Source: an uncultured Aquabacterium sp.
GTDB taxonomy: Bacteria > Pseudomonadota > Gammaproteobacteria > Burkholderiales > Burkholderiaceae_C
Reading direction: 5' to 3'
DNA: 43,920 nt
Assembly: GCF_947366995.1 (NCBI RefSeq)
Contig: NZ_CANBCC010000029.1
Coordinates: 1 to 43,920, forward strand
Shown piece after piece: positions 1-9,202 of the stretch. The notes below the pieces were generated by a model. That model searched no databases. It was not told where the DNA came from and saw only the letters and a list, made by a program, of their open reading frames with translations. The position numbers were made by a program, and so were the translations under genes. Every line of letters begins with the position of its first letter. Position 1 is the stretch's first letter.

Positions 1-236
1 TCGGCCACGCTGTTGAGGTGGCCCACAGCACCCCAGGCTCGCCCCAGCTTTTCCGTGGCCACGTCCAGCAGCAGCGACAGCGCGTCGTAGTCGGCCGGCA
101 CGTCGGGGCCGGTCACCTTGGCCAGGGCCTCTTCGGCCTGCGCGAGCAGCACGTCCATCGCGGGCGTGACGTGCTCGGGCTGGATCTGGTCGAAAAGCGG
201 CAGGCCGGTGGTGTCAAGCAAGGGGTTGGTGCTCAT
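1..236 (-). CDS. prlC: M3-family oligopeptidase (oligopeptidase A-like), N-terminal fragment
   Basis: Only the first 78 codons lie in the window; the rest runs off the left edge. The start is the ATG at 236 (reverse strand), preceded by an AGGA four bases upstream. The peptide opens MSTNPLLDTTGLPLFDQIQP, followed by EHVTPAMD and, near residue 70, GAVGHLNSV. That order matches the N-terminal helical part of oligopeptidase A (M3 thimet-type metallopeptidases), which degrades short peptides in the cytoplasm. The HExxH zinc site would lie far downstream and is not visible. The gene follows folD on the same strand after a 58-base gap containing a GGGGGC/GCCCCC inverted repeat (247-270), so it may be read from the folD transcript. 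Family assignment rests on N-terminal similarity only. Confidence 0.75.
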   Translation of the reverse strand, partial: MSTNPLLDTTGLPLFDQIQPEHVTPAMDVLLAQAEEALAKVTGPDVPADYDALSLLLDVATEKLGRAWGAVGHLNSVA

Positions 237-294
237 GGTGTCCTTCGGGGGCCACGGGTAGGCAGCCCCCCGTTGTCGCTGAGTGGGTCGCAGG

Positions 295-1158
295 TCAGGC
301 GCGCTGGGCGGCGGCCCGTTCGGCCGCTTCCATCGTGTTGACCAGCAACATGGTAATCGTCATCGGGCCAACCCCGCCGGGCACGGGGGTGATGTAGCCC
401 GCCACCTCTTTCAGGCCGGCAAAGTCGACGTCACCGCACAGCTTGCCGGCGTCGTCGCGGTTCATGCCCACGTCGATCACCACCGCGCCGGGCTTGATCA
501 TGTCGGCGGTCAGCACGTTGCGCTTGCCCACGGCGGCCACGACGATGTCGGCCTGGCGCGTGTGGTGGGCCAGGGCGGCCGTGCCGCTGTGCGTGACGGT
601 GACGGTGGCATTGGCCTGCAACAGCATCATGGCCATGGGCTTGCCAACGATGTTCGAGCGGCCGATCACCACGGCGTGCTTGCCGCGCAGGTCCTTCATG
701 CCGATGGACTCGAGCATCTTCATGCAGCCATAGGGCGTGCAGGCCTTAAAGCCGACTTCACCCACCATCAGGGCGCCCGCGCTGGCGACGTGGAAGCCGT
801 CGACGTCCTTCAGCGGCGAGATGGCCTCGATGACCTTGTGGTCGTCGATGTGCTTGGGCAGGGGCAGCTGCACCAGGATGCCGTGGATGCTGGGGTCGTT
901 GTTGAGCGCCTCGACGCGGGCCAGCAGTTCGGCCTCGGTCATGCTGGCGTCGTACTTTTCCAGCACGGAGTGAAAGCCGACGTCCTCGCAGGCCTTGACC
1001 TTGTTGCGCACGTACACCTGGCTGGCCGGGTTGTCGCCCACCAGTACGACGGCCAGACCGGGCTTCAGGCCCTTGGCGGTCAGGGCGGCGGCGCGTTCGG
1101 CCACCTCGCTGCGCAGTTGCTTGGACAGGGCGTTGCCGTCGATCAGTTGGGCGGTCAT
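295..1158 (-). CDS. folD: Bifunctional methylenetetrahydrofolate dehydrogenase / cyclohydrolase FolD
   Basis: A 287-residue cytoplasmic enzyme that interconverts 5,10-methylene-THF, methenyl-THF and 10-formyl-THF, using NADP. The length is normal for the family. The substrate-site lysine is in YVRNKVKAC (about K53, equivalent to E. coli K54). Also visible are [11 protein letters not shown], the DGFH motif, the Rossmann nucleotide loop [12 protein letters not shown] and the C-terminal [10 protein letters not shown] signature. The open frame extends 27 codons further upstream to 1239, but the extension carries no family sequence. The ATG at 1158 has a GGAG about 6 bases upstream and gives the usual N-terminus. 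It lies after the terminator of the regulator gene, so it probably has its own promoter between 1159 and 1190. Confidence 0.97.
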   Translation of the reverse strand: MTAQLIDGNALSKQLRSEVAERAAALTAKGLKPGLAVVLVGDNPASQVYVRNKVKACEDVGFHSVLEKYDASMTEAELLARVEALNNDPSIHGILVQLPLPKHIDDHKVIEAISPLKDVDGFHVASAGALMVGEVGFKACTPYGCMKMLESIGMKDLRGKHAVVIGRSNIVGKPMAMMLLQANATVTVTHSGTAALAHHTRQADIVVAAVGKRNVLTADMIKPGAVVIDVGMNRDDAGKLCGDVDFAGLKEVAGYITPVPGGVGPMTITMLLVNTMEAAERAAAQRA

Positions 1159-1190
1159 GGGGAACTCCGGGGCAGAAAGATCAGAAATCG

Positions 1191-1221
1191 GAAAGGAAAA
1201 AGGCCGCGGGTGGCGGCCTTT
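1191..1221 (-). terminator. Rho-independent terminator after the response regulator gene
   Basis: A perfect 9-base-pair stem (AAAGGCCGC at 1199-1207 with GCGGCCTTT at 1213-1221) encloses a 5-base loop. Read on the minus strand it is followed by a T-rich run (complement of 1190-1198). It lies 46 bases past the stop of the response regulator and upstream of folD, so it ends the kinase/regulator operon before folD. Confidence 0.85.
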
Positions 1222-1267
1222 CTGCAAGAGACACGGCAAGTGTGGGGCCGGCCTCCGGTTCGTGTGC

Positions 1268-1900
1268 TTACTTGGTGGCGGCCGGGGCGTTGGCGCCCAG
1301 CGCGATCTTCAGCAGGTCGGCCACCGTGTTGGCATTGAGCTTTTCCATCACGTTGGCACGGTGGGCTTCCACCGTCTTGATGGAGATGCCCAGGTCGTCG
1401 GCGATCTGCTTGTTCAGGCGGCCGGCCACGATGCGCTCGAGCACCTGGGCTTCGCGGGTGGTGAGGCGCGACAGCAGGGCTTCGCGGCTGGCAGCTTCCT
1501 GCGACTGAGAGAAGGCGGCCCGGGCCTGGTCCAGCATGCGCTCGACGAGGGCCACCAGGGCGTCTTCCTTGAAGGGCTTCTCGATGAAGTCCATCGCGCC
1601 CTTTTTCATGGTGTTCACGGCCATGGGCACGTCACCGTGGCCGGTGATGAACACGATGGGCAACGGGGACTTGCGCTCCAGCAGCTTGTCCTGGAGTTCC
1701 AGGCCGCTCATGCCATCCATGCGAATGTCGGCGATCAGACAGGCCACTTCGCGCGGGTCGAATCGCGCCAGGAACGATTCGGCGGAGTCGAAACACCGCA
1801 CACGGTAGTCCTTGCCTTCGAGCAGCCACTGCAGCGAGTCGCGCACGGCCTCGTCGTCGTCAACCACATACACGGTGCCTTTTTTCGGGATCAAGCTCAT
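1268..1900 (-). CDS. FixJ/NarL-family two-component response regulator
   Basis: A 210-residue regulator with an N-terminal receiver domain (residues about 8-125) and a C-terminal LuxR-type helix-turn-helix (about 143-205). The acidic pocket is VVDDDE near residue 12, the phospho-acceptor is D58 in [12 protein letters not shown], and a GHGD/EKPF pattern matches the FixJ/TtrR/DctR group. The DNA-binding part reads [15 protein letters not shown], then [19 protein letters not shown]. The gene starts inside the stop codon of the histidine kinase (ATGA overlap, 1897-1900), so the two are co-translated and almost certainly cognate partners. The target is not shown by the sequence. Both genes diverge from aceE, which makes the pyruvate dehydrogenase operon or the kinase operon itself a reasonable guess. 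Confidence is high for family and low for regulon. Confidence 0.93.
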   Translation of the reverse strand: MSLIPKKGTVYVVDDDEAVRDSLQWLLEGKDYRVRCFDSAESFLARFDPREVACLIADIRMDGMSGLELQDKLLERKSPLPIVFITGHGDVPMAVNTMKKGAMDFIEKPFKEDALVALVERMLDQARAAFSQSQEAASREALLSRLTTREAQVLERIVAGRLNKQIADDLGISIKTVEAHRANVMEKLNANTVADLLKIALGANAPAATK

Positions 1901-4482
1901 GGGTTATCGGCAAGCAAGTCGTTGGAAGGGGGCGGCAGGGAGTCCTGGAAATCAGCAGTGCCACCCGCATCGACGGGCAGGGTGAAGGTGAAGCTGCACC
2001 CGATGACCGTCGAATCATTGTAGATGTTCTCGGCCTTGATCCGGCCCTGGTGCGACTCGATGATGGAGCGGCACAGGCTCAGGCCGATCCCGAGGCCCTC
2101 CGCCTTGGTGGAATGGAAGGCTTCGAACAGGCGCGCCAGCATCTCTTCCTTCATGCCGGGGCCGCTGTCGAGCACCGCGAACTCCACGACCTTGCCCTGG
2201 TCTTCCAGGACACGTTGCTGGACCCGGAGGTCGATGTGGCGGCGAGACTGGGGCATCTGCGCGCCGTCGATGGCCTCGGCGGCGTTCTTCAGGAGGTTCA
2301 GCAGCACCTGTTCGATCAGGATCGGGTCGGCCATCAGCGTGGGCAGCCGCGGGGCGATCTGGGCGTTGAGCGTCACCCGGCGGCGCTTCATCTCGAACAT
2401 GGCCAGCTCCATCACCGCGTCGGTGATGTCGCGCACGCGGGCCGGCTGGCGTTGCGGCTCGCTGCGCTTCACGAACTGGCGGATGCGGTGGATGATCTGG
2501 CCGGCGCGCTGCGCCTGGCGGGAGGTCTTGTCGAGTGCGCTGATGAGCTGTTCGTTGTCGATGTTGCCCGAGCGGACCCGGCTCATCATGCCGCTGCAGT
2601 AGTTGGAGATGGCGGCCAGCGGCTGATTCAGCTCATGCGCAACGGTCGAGGCCATTTCGCCCATCGTGATCAGGCGGCTGGTGAACTGGGACTTTTCAGC
2701 CTGGCGCGCGGCCGCCTCGTCGGCCTGCTTGCGCGCGGTGATGTCGGTGGCGATCAGCATCTGCGCCAGATTGCCGTCCGTCCACTGCACGTAGCGGGCG
2801 CGCACGTCGAACCACTTCTGAACGGTGTCGAGGAAGACCTCCCGGGAATCGCTGCCCGCATCCGTCAGTTCCTGGGCGGGCAGCCCGCCGAAACTGTCGA
2901 CGGCTTCGTCGGCCTCGCCCTGGTAGTCGGGCTGCAGTTCGCCGCCAGTGAGCTGCGCGTGGGCGTCGGGGTTGCCGCCGAACCACAGGCGGTAGGAGCG
3001 GTTGGCGAACAACAACTCGCCGCGCTGAACGGACATCACCGACACGGCGGCGTCCAGCCCTTCCAGCACCGTGGTAAAGCGCTCGTGCGCGGCGGTGAGC
3101 TGGTCGCGCACGCGCTTGGCCTCGGTGATGTTGGTGATGGACGTCATCCAGCCGGTCTGGTCGCCCTGGGCGTCGATCAGCGGCGAGACGTACATGCGGG
3201 CATCGAACTGGCTGCCGTCGCGCCGCTGCATCACCACCTCGATACCGCCCATGGGGCTGCGGCCGAGCAGTTCCTGCTGGAACATGCGGTTGAACTCGTC
3301 GATGCGGTCTTTTGGCCAGTAAGGGTAGGGCGGTACGCAGCCGAGGAGTTCCTCTTCCGAGAAACCCGTCATCGCGCAGAAAGCGGGGTTCACATAGCTG
3401 ATGCGGCCTTCCAGGTCGATGGTGCGCATGCCGGTCAGCATGGAGTTTTCCATCGCGCGCCGGAAGTTGGTTTCCTGCACCAGCGTCTTCTGGATTTGGG
3501 CGCGGCGCCGCATGTGGCGCAGCGTGCCCATCAGCGTCCACACCGTCAGGGCTGACAGCGCCACCACCATCCAGAACAGGGTGTTGCCGATCAGGTTGGA
3601 TGAGGTTCGGTAACCCGTGCCGCGCAGGATCAGGCCGTTGCCCACCGGGGTGACGATGACCTCGTGAACGAAGGTGGGTTTCGCGGAGCGCTCGGTGTGG
3701 CTGCCGACGGTGCTGGTCAGCGTCTCGCCGTCGACCCGGACCAGGGCCATGGCATGGCGACCCGCCACCTCGCGCGGAACGAGGTAGCGCATCATGGCTT
3801 CGAGCGCGTACTCGGTGACCACGGTGCCGACGAAGCCGCTGCGGTCGATCAGCGGGATGTGGACCTGGATGACCTTGGTGGCCAGCGCGTTGGTGTAGGG
3901 CTGCGAGTACACCGGCTGGCTGCGCTGACGGGCCAGCTGGAAGGCGCTGTGCGATTCCTTGGCGTCCTGCGGGTTGTAAGCCTCGAGCTGGCGGCTGAAC
4001 TGGTCGAGGTCCATGCCCTGACCGGGCTCGAGCAGCATGCCCGTCGTCGACTGGCTGGCGCGGATCTGCTCATCGGCCTGCACCCACGAGACGCTGATCA
4101 CCTCGGGCCGGGCACGCACGAAGTCGGCCGCCTGCTTCATGAACTGGTCGGGCGTGACGGTGCGCATCGACACGTCGCGCGCCAGCCGAAGTAGTTGCTC
4201 CTGGTTTTCGATCAGGCGCAGGCGGATCTGCTGTTGAACCACCTCGGTGTCGCGCTTGACGGCCTCCTGCTCGCGCTCGATCTCCTCGTTGCGCAGATAC
4301 CAGAAGGCGGCAATGATGGCGGCCAGGAACAGCAGCACGGAAACCAGCGGGCCCAGCGTGGCGTAACGGTCCTGCTGGCTGGGGCTTTGTTTGCGCCACC
4401 AGCGCCAGAACAGGCGCGAGGGCTGCCCGGCTTTGGTTACGACCTGCACCGCCGGGTTGTGGCTCGAAGACGAAAAAGGCAT
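1897..4482 (-). CDS. Membrane-bound PAS sensor histidine kinase (FixL/DctB-like)
   Basis: An 861-residue sensor kinase. The first membrane helix lies at about residues 43-63 (LVSVLLFLAAIIAAFWYL). A roughly 235-residue periplasmic region follows, then a second helix at about 300-322. Two PAS domains come next, the first with YVNPAFCAMTGFSEEELLG and a PAC-like segment. The dimerisation domain carries H616 in VAHELNQPLAAISNY. The ATPase domain shows an N box (NLLKNAAEAIDGA), G1 (LDSGPGMKEEM) and G2 (EGLGIGLSLC). The HELNQPLAAISNY form is typical of FixL/DctB-type kinases. I see no heme ligand evidence. The frame is open 58 codons further upstream to 4656; I chose the ATG at 4482 because the extra part has no domain sequence and would cover the shared promoter region with aceE. 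The signal sensed is unknown. Confidence 0.9.
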   Translation of the reverse strand: MPFSSSSHNPAVQVVTKAGQPSRLFWRWWRKQSPSQQDRYATLGPLVSVLLFLAAIIAAFWYLRNEEIEREQEAVKRDTEVVQQQIRLRLIENQEQLLRLARDVSMRTVTPDQFMKQAADFVRARPEVISVSWVQADEQIRASQSTTGMLLEPGQGMDLDQFSRQLEAYNPQDAKESHSAFQLARQRSQPVYSQPYTNALATKVIQVHIPLIDRSGFVGTVVTEYALEAMMRYLVPREVAGRHAMALVRVDGETLTSTVGSHTERSAKPTFVHEVIVTPVGNGLILRGTGYRTSSNLIGNTLFWMVVALSALTVWTLMGTLRHMRRRAQIQKTLVQETNFRRAMENSMLTGMRTIDLEGRISYVNPAFCAMTGFSEEELLGCVPPYPYWPKDRIDEFNRMFQQELLGRSPMGGIEVVMQRRDGSQFDARMYVSPLIDAQGDQTGWMTSITNITEAKRVRDQLTAAHERFTTVLEGLDAAVSVMSVQRGELLFANRSYRLWFGGNPDAHAQLTGGELQPDYQGEADEAVDSFGGLPAQELTDAGSDSREVFLDTVQKWFDVRARYVQWTDGNLAQMLIATDITARKQADEAAARQAEKSQFTSRLITMGEMASTVAHELNQPLAAISNYCSGMMSRVRSGNIDNEQLISALDKTSRQAQRAGQIIHRIRQFVKRSEPQRQPARVRDITDAVMELAMFEMKRRRVTLNAQIAPRLPTLMADPILIEQVLLNLLKNAAEAIDGAQMPQSRRHIDLRVQQRVLEDQGKVVEFAVLDSGPGMKEEMLARLFEAFHSTKAEGLGIGLSLCRSIIESHQGRIKAENIYNDSTVIGCSFTFTLPVDAGGTADFQDSLPPPSNDLLADNP

Positions 4483-4545
4483 GGCCGGATTATCGGTGCG
4501 GACTCCCACATCGGAATCAGGGGGAAAGCCGGCTATATTGCTCGG

Positions 4546-4578
4546 GTTTGGCGCCCCGCCACCCCTGGGGTACCAAAC
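4546..4578. promoter_or_regulatory. Inverted repeat in the kinase/aceE divergent intergenic region
   Basis: The 195-base gap 4483-4677 separates two divergent operons and must carry both promoters. Inside it GTTTGG (4546-4551) and CCAAAC (4573-4578) form an inverted repeat. Between them CCCC and GGGG pair, and ACCCCTGGGGT (4561-4571) is itself a near palindrome. It could be a regulator site or a leader hairpin. I cannot assign -35/-10 boxes confidently; TATATT at about 4534-4539 and CATACT at about 4636-4641 are the only AT-rich candidates on the plus strand. Confidence 0.35.
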
Positions 4579-4677
4579 GACATCGTGACCCGATTCCTCG
4601 CGTTTATCCACGTGTTCGGAATCCGGCCAAGTGCCCATACTGGGGCGCAAGGCCACTTACACCAGGAGACTCACCCC

Positions 4678-7377
4678 ATGTCTGCCCATGATCCTTTGCC
4701 GTCCGCATCGCTGGACCTGGATCCCCAAGAAACCCGCGAGTGGCTGGACGCGCTGTCCGGCGTCATCGAGACGGAGGGCCGCAACCGCGCCCATGATCTG
4801 CTCGAGACCGTGCTCGACCACGCCCGCCAGGCCGGCATCGACATGCCGTTCTCGGCCACCACGGCGTACGTCAACACCATTCCGGCCGAAGACGAAGCGC
4901 GCTGCCCCGGCAACATCGAGATCGAAGAGCGTCTGCGCGCCTACATGCGCTGGAACGCGATGGCGATGGTGGTGAAGGCCAACCGGCACAACCCGGAAGA
5001 CGGCGGTGACCTGGGCGGTCACATCGGTTCGTTCGCCTCGCTGGCGCACATGTTCGGTGCTGGCTTCAACCACTTCTGGCACGCCGAGAGCGAAGGCCAC
5101 GGCGGCGATTGCATCTATTTCCAGGGCCACGTGTCGCCTGGTGTGTATGCCCGCGCCTACCTGGAAGGCCGCCTGACCGAGGAGCAGTTGCTGCATTTCC
5201 GCCAGGAAGTCGACGGCAAGGGCCTGTCGAGCTATCCGCACCCGAAGCTGATGCCGAACTTCTGGCAGTTCCCGACGGTGTCGATGGGCCTGGGCCCGCT
5301 GATGGCGATCTACCAGGCGCGCTTCCTGAAGTACCTGCATGCCCGTGGCATTGCCGACACGTCGAACCGCAAGGTGTGGGTGTTCTGCGGTGACGGCGAA
5401 ATGGACGAGCCGGAATCGCTGGGCGCGATCGGCCTGGCCGCCCGCGAGAAGCTCGACAACCTGATCTTCGTGGTGAACTGCAACCTGCAGCGTCTGGACG
5501 GCCCGGTGCGTGGCAACGGCAAGATCGTGCAGGAGCTGGAAGGCGAATTCCGCGGTTCGGGCTGGAACGTGATCAAGCTGCTTTGGGGCAGCGACTGGGA
5601 TCCGCTGCTGGCCAAGGACAAGGATGGCCGCATGCGCAAGATCATGATGGACATCCTGGACGGCGATTACCAGGCCATGAAGGCCAACGACGGCGCGTTC
5701 GTCCGCAAGAACTTCTTCGAGCGCGACCCGCGCGTGGCCGAACTGGTCTCGAAGATGACGGACGAGCAGATCTGGGCGCTGCGCCGTGGCGGCCACGACC
5801 CGCAGAAGGTGTACGCCGCCTACGACCGGGCCGTGAACCACAAGGGCCAGCCGACCGTGCTGTTGATCAAGACGGTCAAGGGCTTCGGCATGGGCAAGGC
5901 CGGTGAAGGCAAGAACACCGTTCACCAGACCAAGAAGCTGACGGACGAAGACATCAAGTACTTCCGCGACCGCTTCAACATCCCCATCCCGGACAGCGAG
6001 CTGCCGAAGATCCCGTTCTACAAGCCTTCGGAAGACTCGCCGGAGATGAAGTACCTGCACGAGCGCCGCAAGGCCCTCGGCGGTTACCTGCCGAGCCGCC
6101 GTTCGCGTGCGGAAGAGCAGTTCACCGTGCCGCCGCTGGAGACGTTCAAGGCTGTGCTCGAGCCCACCGCGGAAGGCCGCGAGATCTCGACCACGCAGGC
6201 CTATGTGCGCTTCCTGACGCAGCTGCTGCGTGACAAGGAGCTGGGTCCGCGCGTCGTGCCCATCCTGGTCGACGAAGCCCGTACCTTCGGCATGGAAGGC
6301 CTGTTCCGCCAGGTCGGCATCTACAACCCTGCGGGCCAGCAGTACACCCCGGTCGACAAGGACCAGGTGATGTACTACCGCGAGGACAAGGCCGGCCAGA
6401 TCCTGCAGGAAGGCATCAACGAAGCCGGCGGCATGTCGAGCTGGATTGCGGCCGCCACGAGCTACAGCACCTCGAACCGGATCATGATCCCGTTCTACGT
6501 GTACTACTCGATGTTCGGCTTCCAGCGCATCGGTGACCTGGCCTGGGCGGCCGGTGACATGCAGGCGCGCGGCTTCCTGCTGGGCGGCACGTCGGGTCGC
6601 ACGACGCTGAACGGCGAAGGCCTGCAGCACGAAGACGGCCACAGCCACATCCTGGCCGGCACCATCCCCAACTGCGTGTCGTACGACCCGTCGTTTGCGC
6701 ACGAGGTGGGCGTGATCCTGCACCATGGCCTCAAGCGCATGGTCGAGAACCAGGAGAACGTGTTTTTCTACCTGACGCTGCTCAACGAGAACTATGCGAT
6801 GCCGGGCCTGAAGCAGGGTACGGAAGAGCAGATCCTCAAGGGCATGTACCTGCTGGACGAAGGCCAGGCCGGCAAGCCGGCGGTGAACCTGCTGGGTTCG
6901 GGCACGATCCTGCGCGAGTCGATCGCGGCCAAGGCGCTGCTGGAGTCTGACTGGGGCCTGACCGCCAACGTGTGGAGCTGCCCGAGCTTCAACGAACTGG
7001 CCCGCGACGGCCAGGACGTGGAGCGCTTCAACATGCTGCACCCGCTGGAGACGCCGAAGGTGTCGTTCGTGACGCAGCAGCTGCAGCCGTTCGACGGCCC
7101 GGTGGTGGCCTCGACGGACTACATGAAGAACTACGCCGAGCAGATCCGTCCCTTCATCCCGAAGGGCCGCAGCTACAAGGTGCTGGGCACGGACGGCTTC
7201 GGTCGCAGCGACTTCCGCAGCAAGCTGCGCGAGCACTTCGAGATCAATCGCCATTACATCGTGGTGGCCGCGCTGAAGGCGCTGGCCGAAGAAGGCAAGG
7301 TGCCCGCGGCCAAGGTGGCCGAGGCCATCCAGAAGTACGGAATCAAGGCCGACAAGGTCAACCCGCTGTACGCCTGA
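4678..7377 (+). CDS. aceE: Pyruvate dehydrogenase E1 component, homodimeric type
   Basis: An 899-residue thiamine-diphosphate enzyme that decarboxylates pyruvate and acetylates the lipoyl groups of AceF; E. coli AceE is 887 residues. It shows the homodimeric-type N-terminus (ETREWLDAL, IETEG), HFWHAESEGHGGD, the thiamine-diphosphate motif starting GDGEMDEPES at about residue 238 and ending NCNLQRLDGPVRGN, and C-terminal blocks such as YYSMFGFQRIGD and LGTDGFGRSD. The frame is open far upstream, but the ATG at 4678 has AGGAGA at 4664-4669 and gives the family N-terminus MSAHDPLPSA. It is the first gene of aceE-aceF-lpdA. A 111-base gap with a small hairpin at the stop separates it from aceF, so aceF may also have some independent control. 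Confidence 0.98.
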   Translation: MSAHDPLPSASLDLDPQETREWLDALSGVIETEGRNRAHDLLETVLDHARQAGIDMPFSATTAYVNTIPAEDEARCPGNIEIEERLRAYMRWNAMAMVVKANRHNPEDGGDLGGHIGSFASLAHMFGAGFNHFWHAESEGHGGDCIYFQGHVSPGVYARAYLEGRLTEEQLLHFRQEVDGKGLSSYPHPKLMPNFWQFPTVSMGLGPLMAIYQARFLKYLHARGIADTSNRKVWVFCGDGEMDEPESLGAIGLAAREKLDNLIFVVNCNLQRLDGPVRGNGKIVQELEGEFRGSGWNVIKLLWGSDWDPLLAKDKDGRMRKIMMDILDGDYQAMKANDGAFVRKNFFERDPRVAELVSKMTDEQIWALRRGGHDPQKVYAAYDRAVNHKGQPTVLLIKTVKGFGMGKAGEGKNTVHQTKKLTDEDIKYFRDRFNIPIPDSELPKIPFYKPSEDSPEMKYLHERRKALGGYLPSRRSRAEEQFTVPPLETFKAVLEPTAEGREISTTQAYVRFLTQLLRDKELGPRVVPILVDEARTFGMEGLFRQVGIYNPAGQQYTPVDKDQVMYYREDKAGQILQEGINEAGGMSSWIAAATSYSTSNRIMIPFYVYYSMFGFQRIGDLAWAAGDMQARGFLLGGTSGRTTLNGEGLQHEDGHSHILAGTIPNCVSYDPSFAHEVGVILHHGLKRMVENQENVFFYLTLLNENYAMPGLKQGTEEQILKGMYLLDEGQAGKPAVNLLGSGTILRESIAAKALLESDWGLTANVWSCPSFNELARDGQDVERFNMLHPLETPKVSFVTQQLQPFDGPVVASTDYMKNYAEQIRPFIPKGRSYKVLGTDGFGRSDFRSKLREHFEINRHYIVVAALKALAEEGKVPAAKVAEAIQKYGIKADKVNPLYA

Positions 7378-7391
7378 GCCCGTCACGGGCT
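7377..7391 (+). other. Short stem-loop at the aceE stop codon
   Basis: AGCCCGT and ACGGGCT form a 7-base inverted repeat around a single C, starting at the last base of the aceE stop codon. No T-run follows, so it is unlikely to be a rho-independent terminator. It could stabilise the aceE 3' end or set the aceE/aceF ratio. The remaining 7392-7488 holds GC-rich sequence and the aceF ribosome site (GGAG about 10 bases before the ATG). Confidence 0.3.
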
Positions 7392-7488
7392 GCCGATGCC
7401 GGCCGTGTGTGTGTGCTTGCCCTGTGGCAGGTTCGCGCCGGCCGGCCCACGATCCATTCAATTTCTTCGTCTGTGACGGAGCACAAAC

Positions 7489-9189
7489 ATGGCATTGATT
7501 GAAGTGAAGGTCCCTGACATCGGGGACTTCGACGAAGTGGCGATCATCGAGGTGCTGGTGAAGGCCGGCGACACCGTGAAGGCGGAACAGAGCCTGATCA
7601 CGGTGGAAAGCGACAAGGCCTCGATGGAGATCCCGTCTTCCCACGCTGGCGTGGTGAAGGAACTCAAGGTGGCGCTGGGCGACAAGGTGAGCGAAGGCTC
7701 GGTGGTGTTGGTGTTGGAGTCTGCTGAAGCAGCGGCTGCAGCGCCCGCTCCTGCGCCTGCAGCGGCCCCTGCTGCAACTCCGGCCCCGGCCCCGGCCTCG
7801 GCTCCGGCAGTTCCTGCTGCCGCTCCCGCGCCCGCCGCAGTTGCATCGTCCGGCCCCATCGAGGTGGTGGTGCCCGACATCGGCGACTTCGACGAAGTCG
7901 CTGTGATCGAGCTGCTGGTCAAGGTGGGCGACACCGTGAAGGCCGAGCAGAGCCTGATCACCGTCGAGAGCGACAAGGCGTCGATGGAAATCCCGTCGTC
8001 GCATGCCGGGGTGGTCAAGAGCTTGCTGGTGAACCTGGGTGACAAGGTCAGCAAGGGCAAGCCGATCGTGGTGCTGGAAGGCGCCGGCGGTGGCGCCGCA
8101 CCTGCTGCTGCACCGGCCGCACCCGTTGCACCAGCTGCCCCTTCGGCACCGGCGCCGAGCCCCGCTGCTGCGGCTCCCGCTGCTGCGCCGGCGGTGACCA
8201 GCGCCCCGGCCACGCTGCCCGCTCATCAGCCCGGCACCCCGAGTGCTGCGCTGCCCCATGCGTCGCCCAGTGTGCGCAAGTTCGCGCGTGAGTTGGGTGT
8301 GCCATTGGCAGAGGTCAAGGGCACGGGGCTGAAGGGCCGCATCACCCAGGACGATGTGCAAGGCTTCGTCAAGGGCGTGATGTCGGGCGACACGCAGACC
8401 GCCGCGCAGAAGGCCAAGGCGCCTGCGGCCGCATCCGCCGCTGCAGGTGGCACGTTCCCGGGGTTGCTGCCCTGGCCGCAGGTCGACTTCGCCAAGTTCG
8501 GCCCAGTCGAGCGCAAGGACCTGTCGCGCATCAAGAAGATCTCGGGCGCCAACCTGCATCGCAACTGGGTTGTGATCCCGCACGTCACCAACCACGACGA
8601 CGCCGACATCACCGACCTGGAAGCCTTCCGTGTTCAGCTGAACAAGGAGAACGAGAAGTCGGGCGTGAAGGTCACGATGCTGGCCTTCATGATCAAGGCG
8701 GCCGTGGCGGCGCTCAAGAAGTTCCCCGAGTTCAATGCCTCGCTGGACGGCGATCAGCTGGTGCTCAAGAACTACTTCCACATCGGCTTTGCGGCAGACA
8801 CGCCGAACGGCCTGATGGTGCCGGTGATCAAGGATGCCGACAAGAAGGGCATTCTGCAGATCAGCCAGGAGATGTCGGAGCTGGCCAAGAAGGCCCGCGA
8901 CGGCAAGCTCAGCCCGGCCGAGATGCAGGGCGGATGCTTCTCGATTTCGTCGCTGGGCGGCATCGGTGGCAAGTACTTCACCCCCATCATCAATGCGCCG
9001 GAAGTGGCCATCATGGGCGTGTGCAAGAGCACCATCGAGCCGAAGTGGGACGGCAAGGCCTTCCAGCCGCGCCTGATGCTGCCGCTGTCGCTGTCGTGGG
9101 ATCACCGCGTGATCGACGGCGCCGCCGCTGCCCGCTTCAATGTGTACTTCGCGTCGCTGCTGGCGGATTTCCGCCGCATCGCGCTCTGA
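7489..9189 (+). CDS. aceF: Dihydrolipoamide acetyltransferase (E2 of pyruvate dehydrogenase)
   Basis: A 566-residue core subunit of pyruvate dehydrogenase that moves acetyl groups from its lipoyl arms to CoA. Two lipoyl domains lie at residues about 1-77 and 123-198, with lipoyl lysines K43 and K163 in [10 protein letters not shown]. Each is followed by a flexible Ala/Pro linker. The peripheral-subunit (E1/E3) binding domain is at about 258-300 ([20 protein letters not shown]). The catalytic domain runs from about 325 to the end with the active-site H539 in DHRVIDG. Two lipoyl domains is fewer than the three in E. coli and common in betaproteobacteria. The gene ends 13 bases before lpdA. The two lipoyl domains share long identical DNA blocks with the lpdA lipoyl domain. 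Confidence 0.98.
   Translation: MALIEVKVPDIGDFDEVAIIEVLVKAGDTVKAEQSLITVESDKASMEIPSSHAGVVKELKVALGDKVSEGSVVLVLESAEAAAAAPAPAPAAAPAATPAPAPASAPAVPAAAPAPAAVASSGPIEVVVPDIGDFDEVAVIELLVKVGDTVKAEQSLITVESDKASMEIPSSHAGVVKSLLVNLGDKVSKGKPIVVLEGAGGGAAPAAAPAAPVAPAAPSAPAPSPAAAAPAAAPAVTSAPATLPAHQPGTPSAALPHASPSVRKFARELGVPLAEVKGTGLKGRITQDDVQGFVKGVMSGDTQTAAQKAKAPAAASAAAGGTFPGLLPWPQVDFAKFGPVERKDLSRIKKISGANLHRNWVVIPHVTNHDDADITDLEAFRVQLNKENEKSGVKVTMLAFMIKAAVAALKKFPEFNASLDGDQLVLKNYFHIGFAADTPNGLMVPVIKDADKKGILQISQEMSELAKKARDGKLSPAEMQGGCFSISSLGGIGGKYFTPIINAPEVAIMGVCKSTIEPKWDGKAFQPRLMLPLSLSWDHRVIDGAAAARFNVYFASLLADFRRIAL
7576..8019 (+). repeat. Lipoyl-domain repeats in aceF (donor-like blocks)
   Basis: The first aceF lipoyl domain contains a 62-base block (7576-7637) identical to 9290-9351 in lpdA. 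The second contains a 30-base block (7990-8019) identical to 9344-9373 in lpdA. The two aceF copies differ from each other at many third positions across the same codons, so each block points to a separate match. Confidence 0.85.
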
Positions 9190-9202
9190 TGAGGAGCACG
9201 AC

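Noticed and set aside
2050..3555. A 501-codon open frame on the plus strand opposite the histidine kinase
   Set aside because: Antisense shadow of a kinase with all its motifs intact; no ribosome site or family match.
7377..7391. A terminator between aceE and aceF
   Set aside because: The stem is short and lacks a following T-run, and aceF needs to be expressed with aceE. I kept it only as a stem-loop.
7700..8220. Ala/Pro-rich coding repeats in aceF as a mobile or simple-sequence element
   Set aside because: They encode the flexible linkers normal for E2 proteins and keep the frame.
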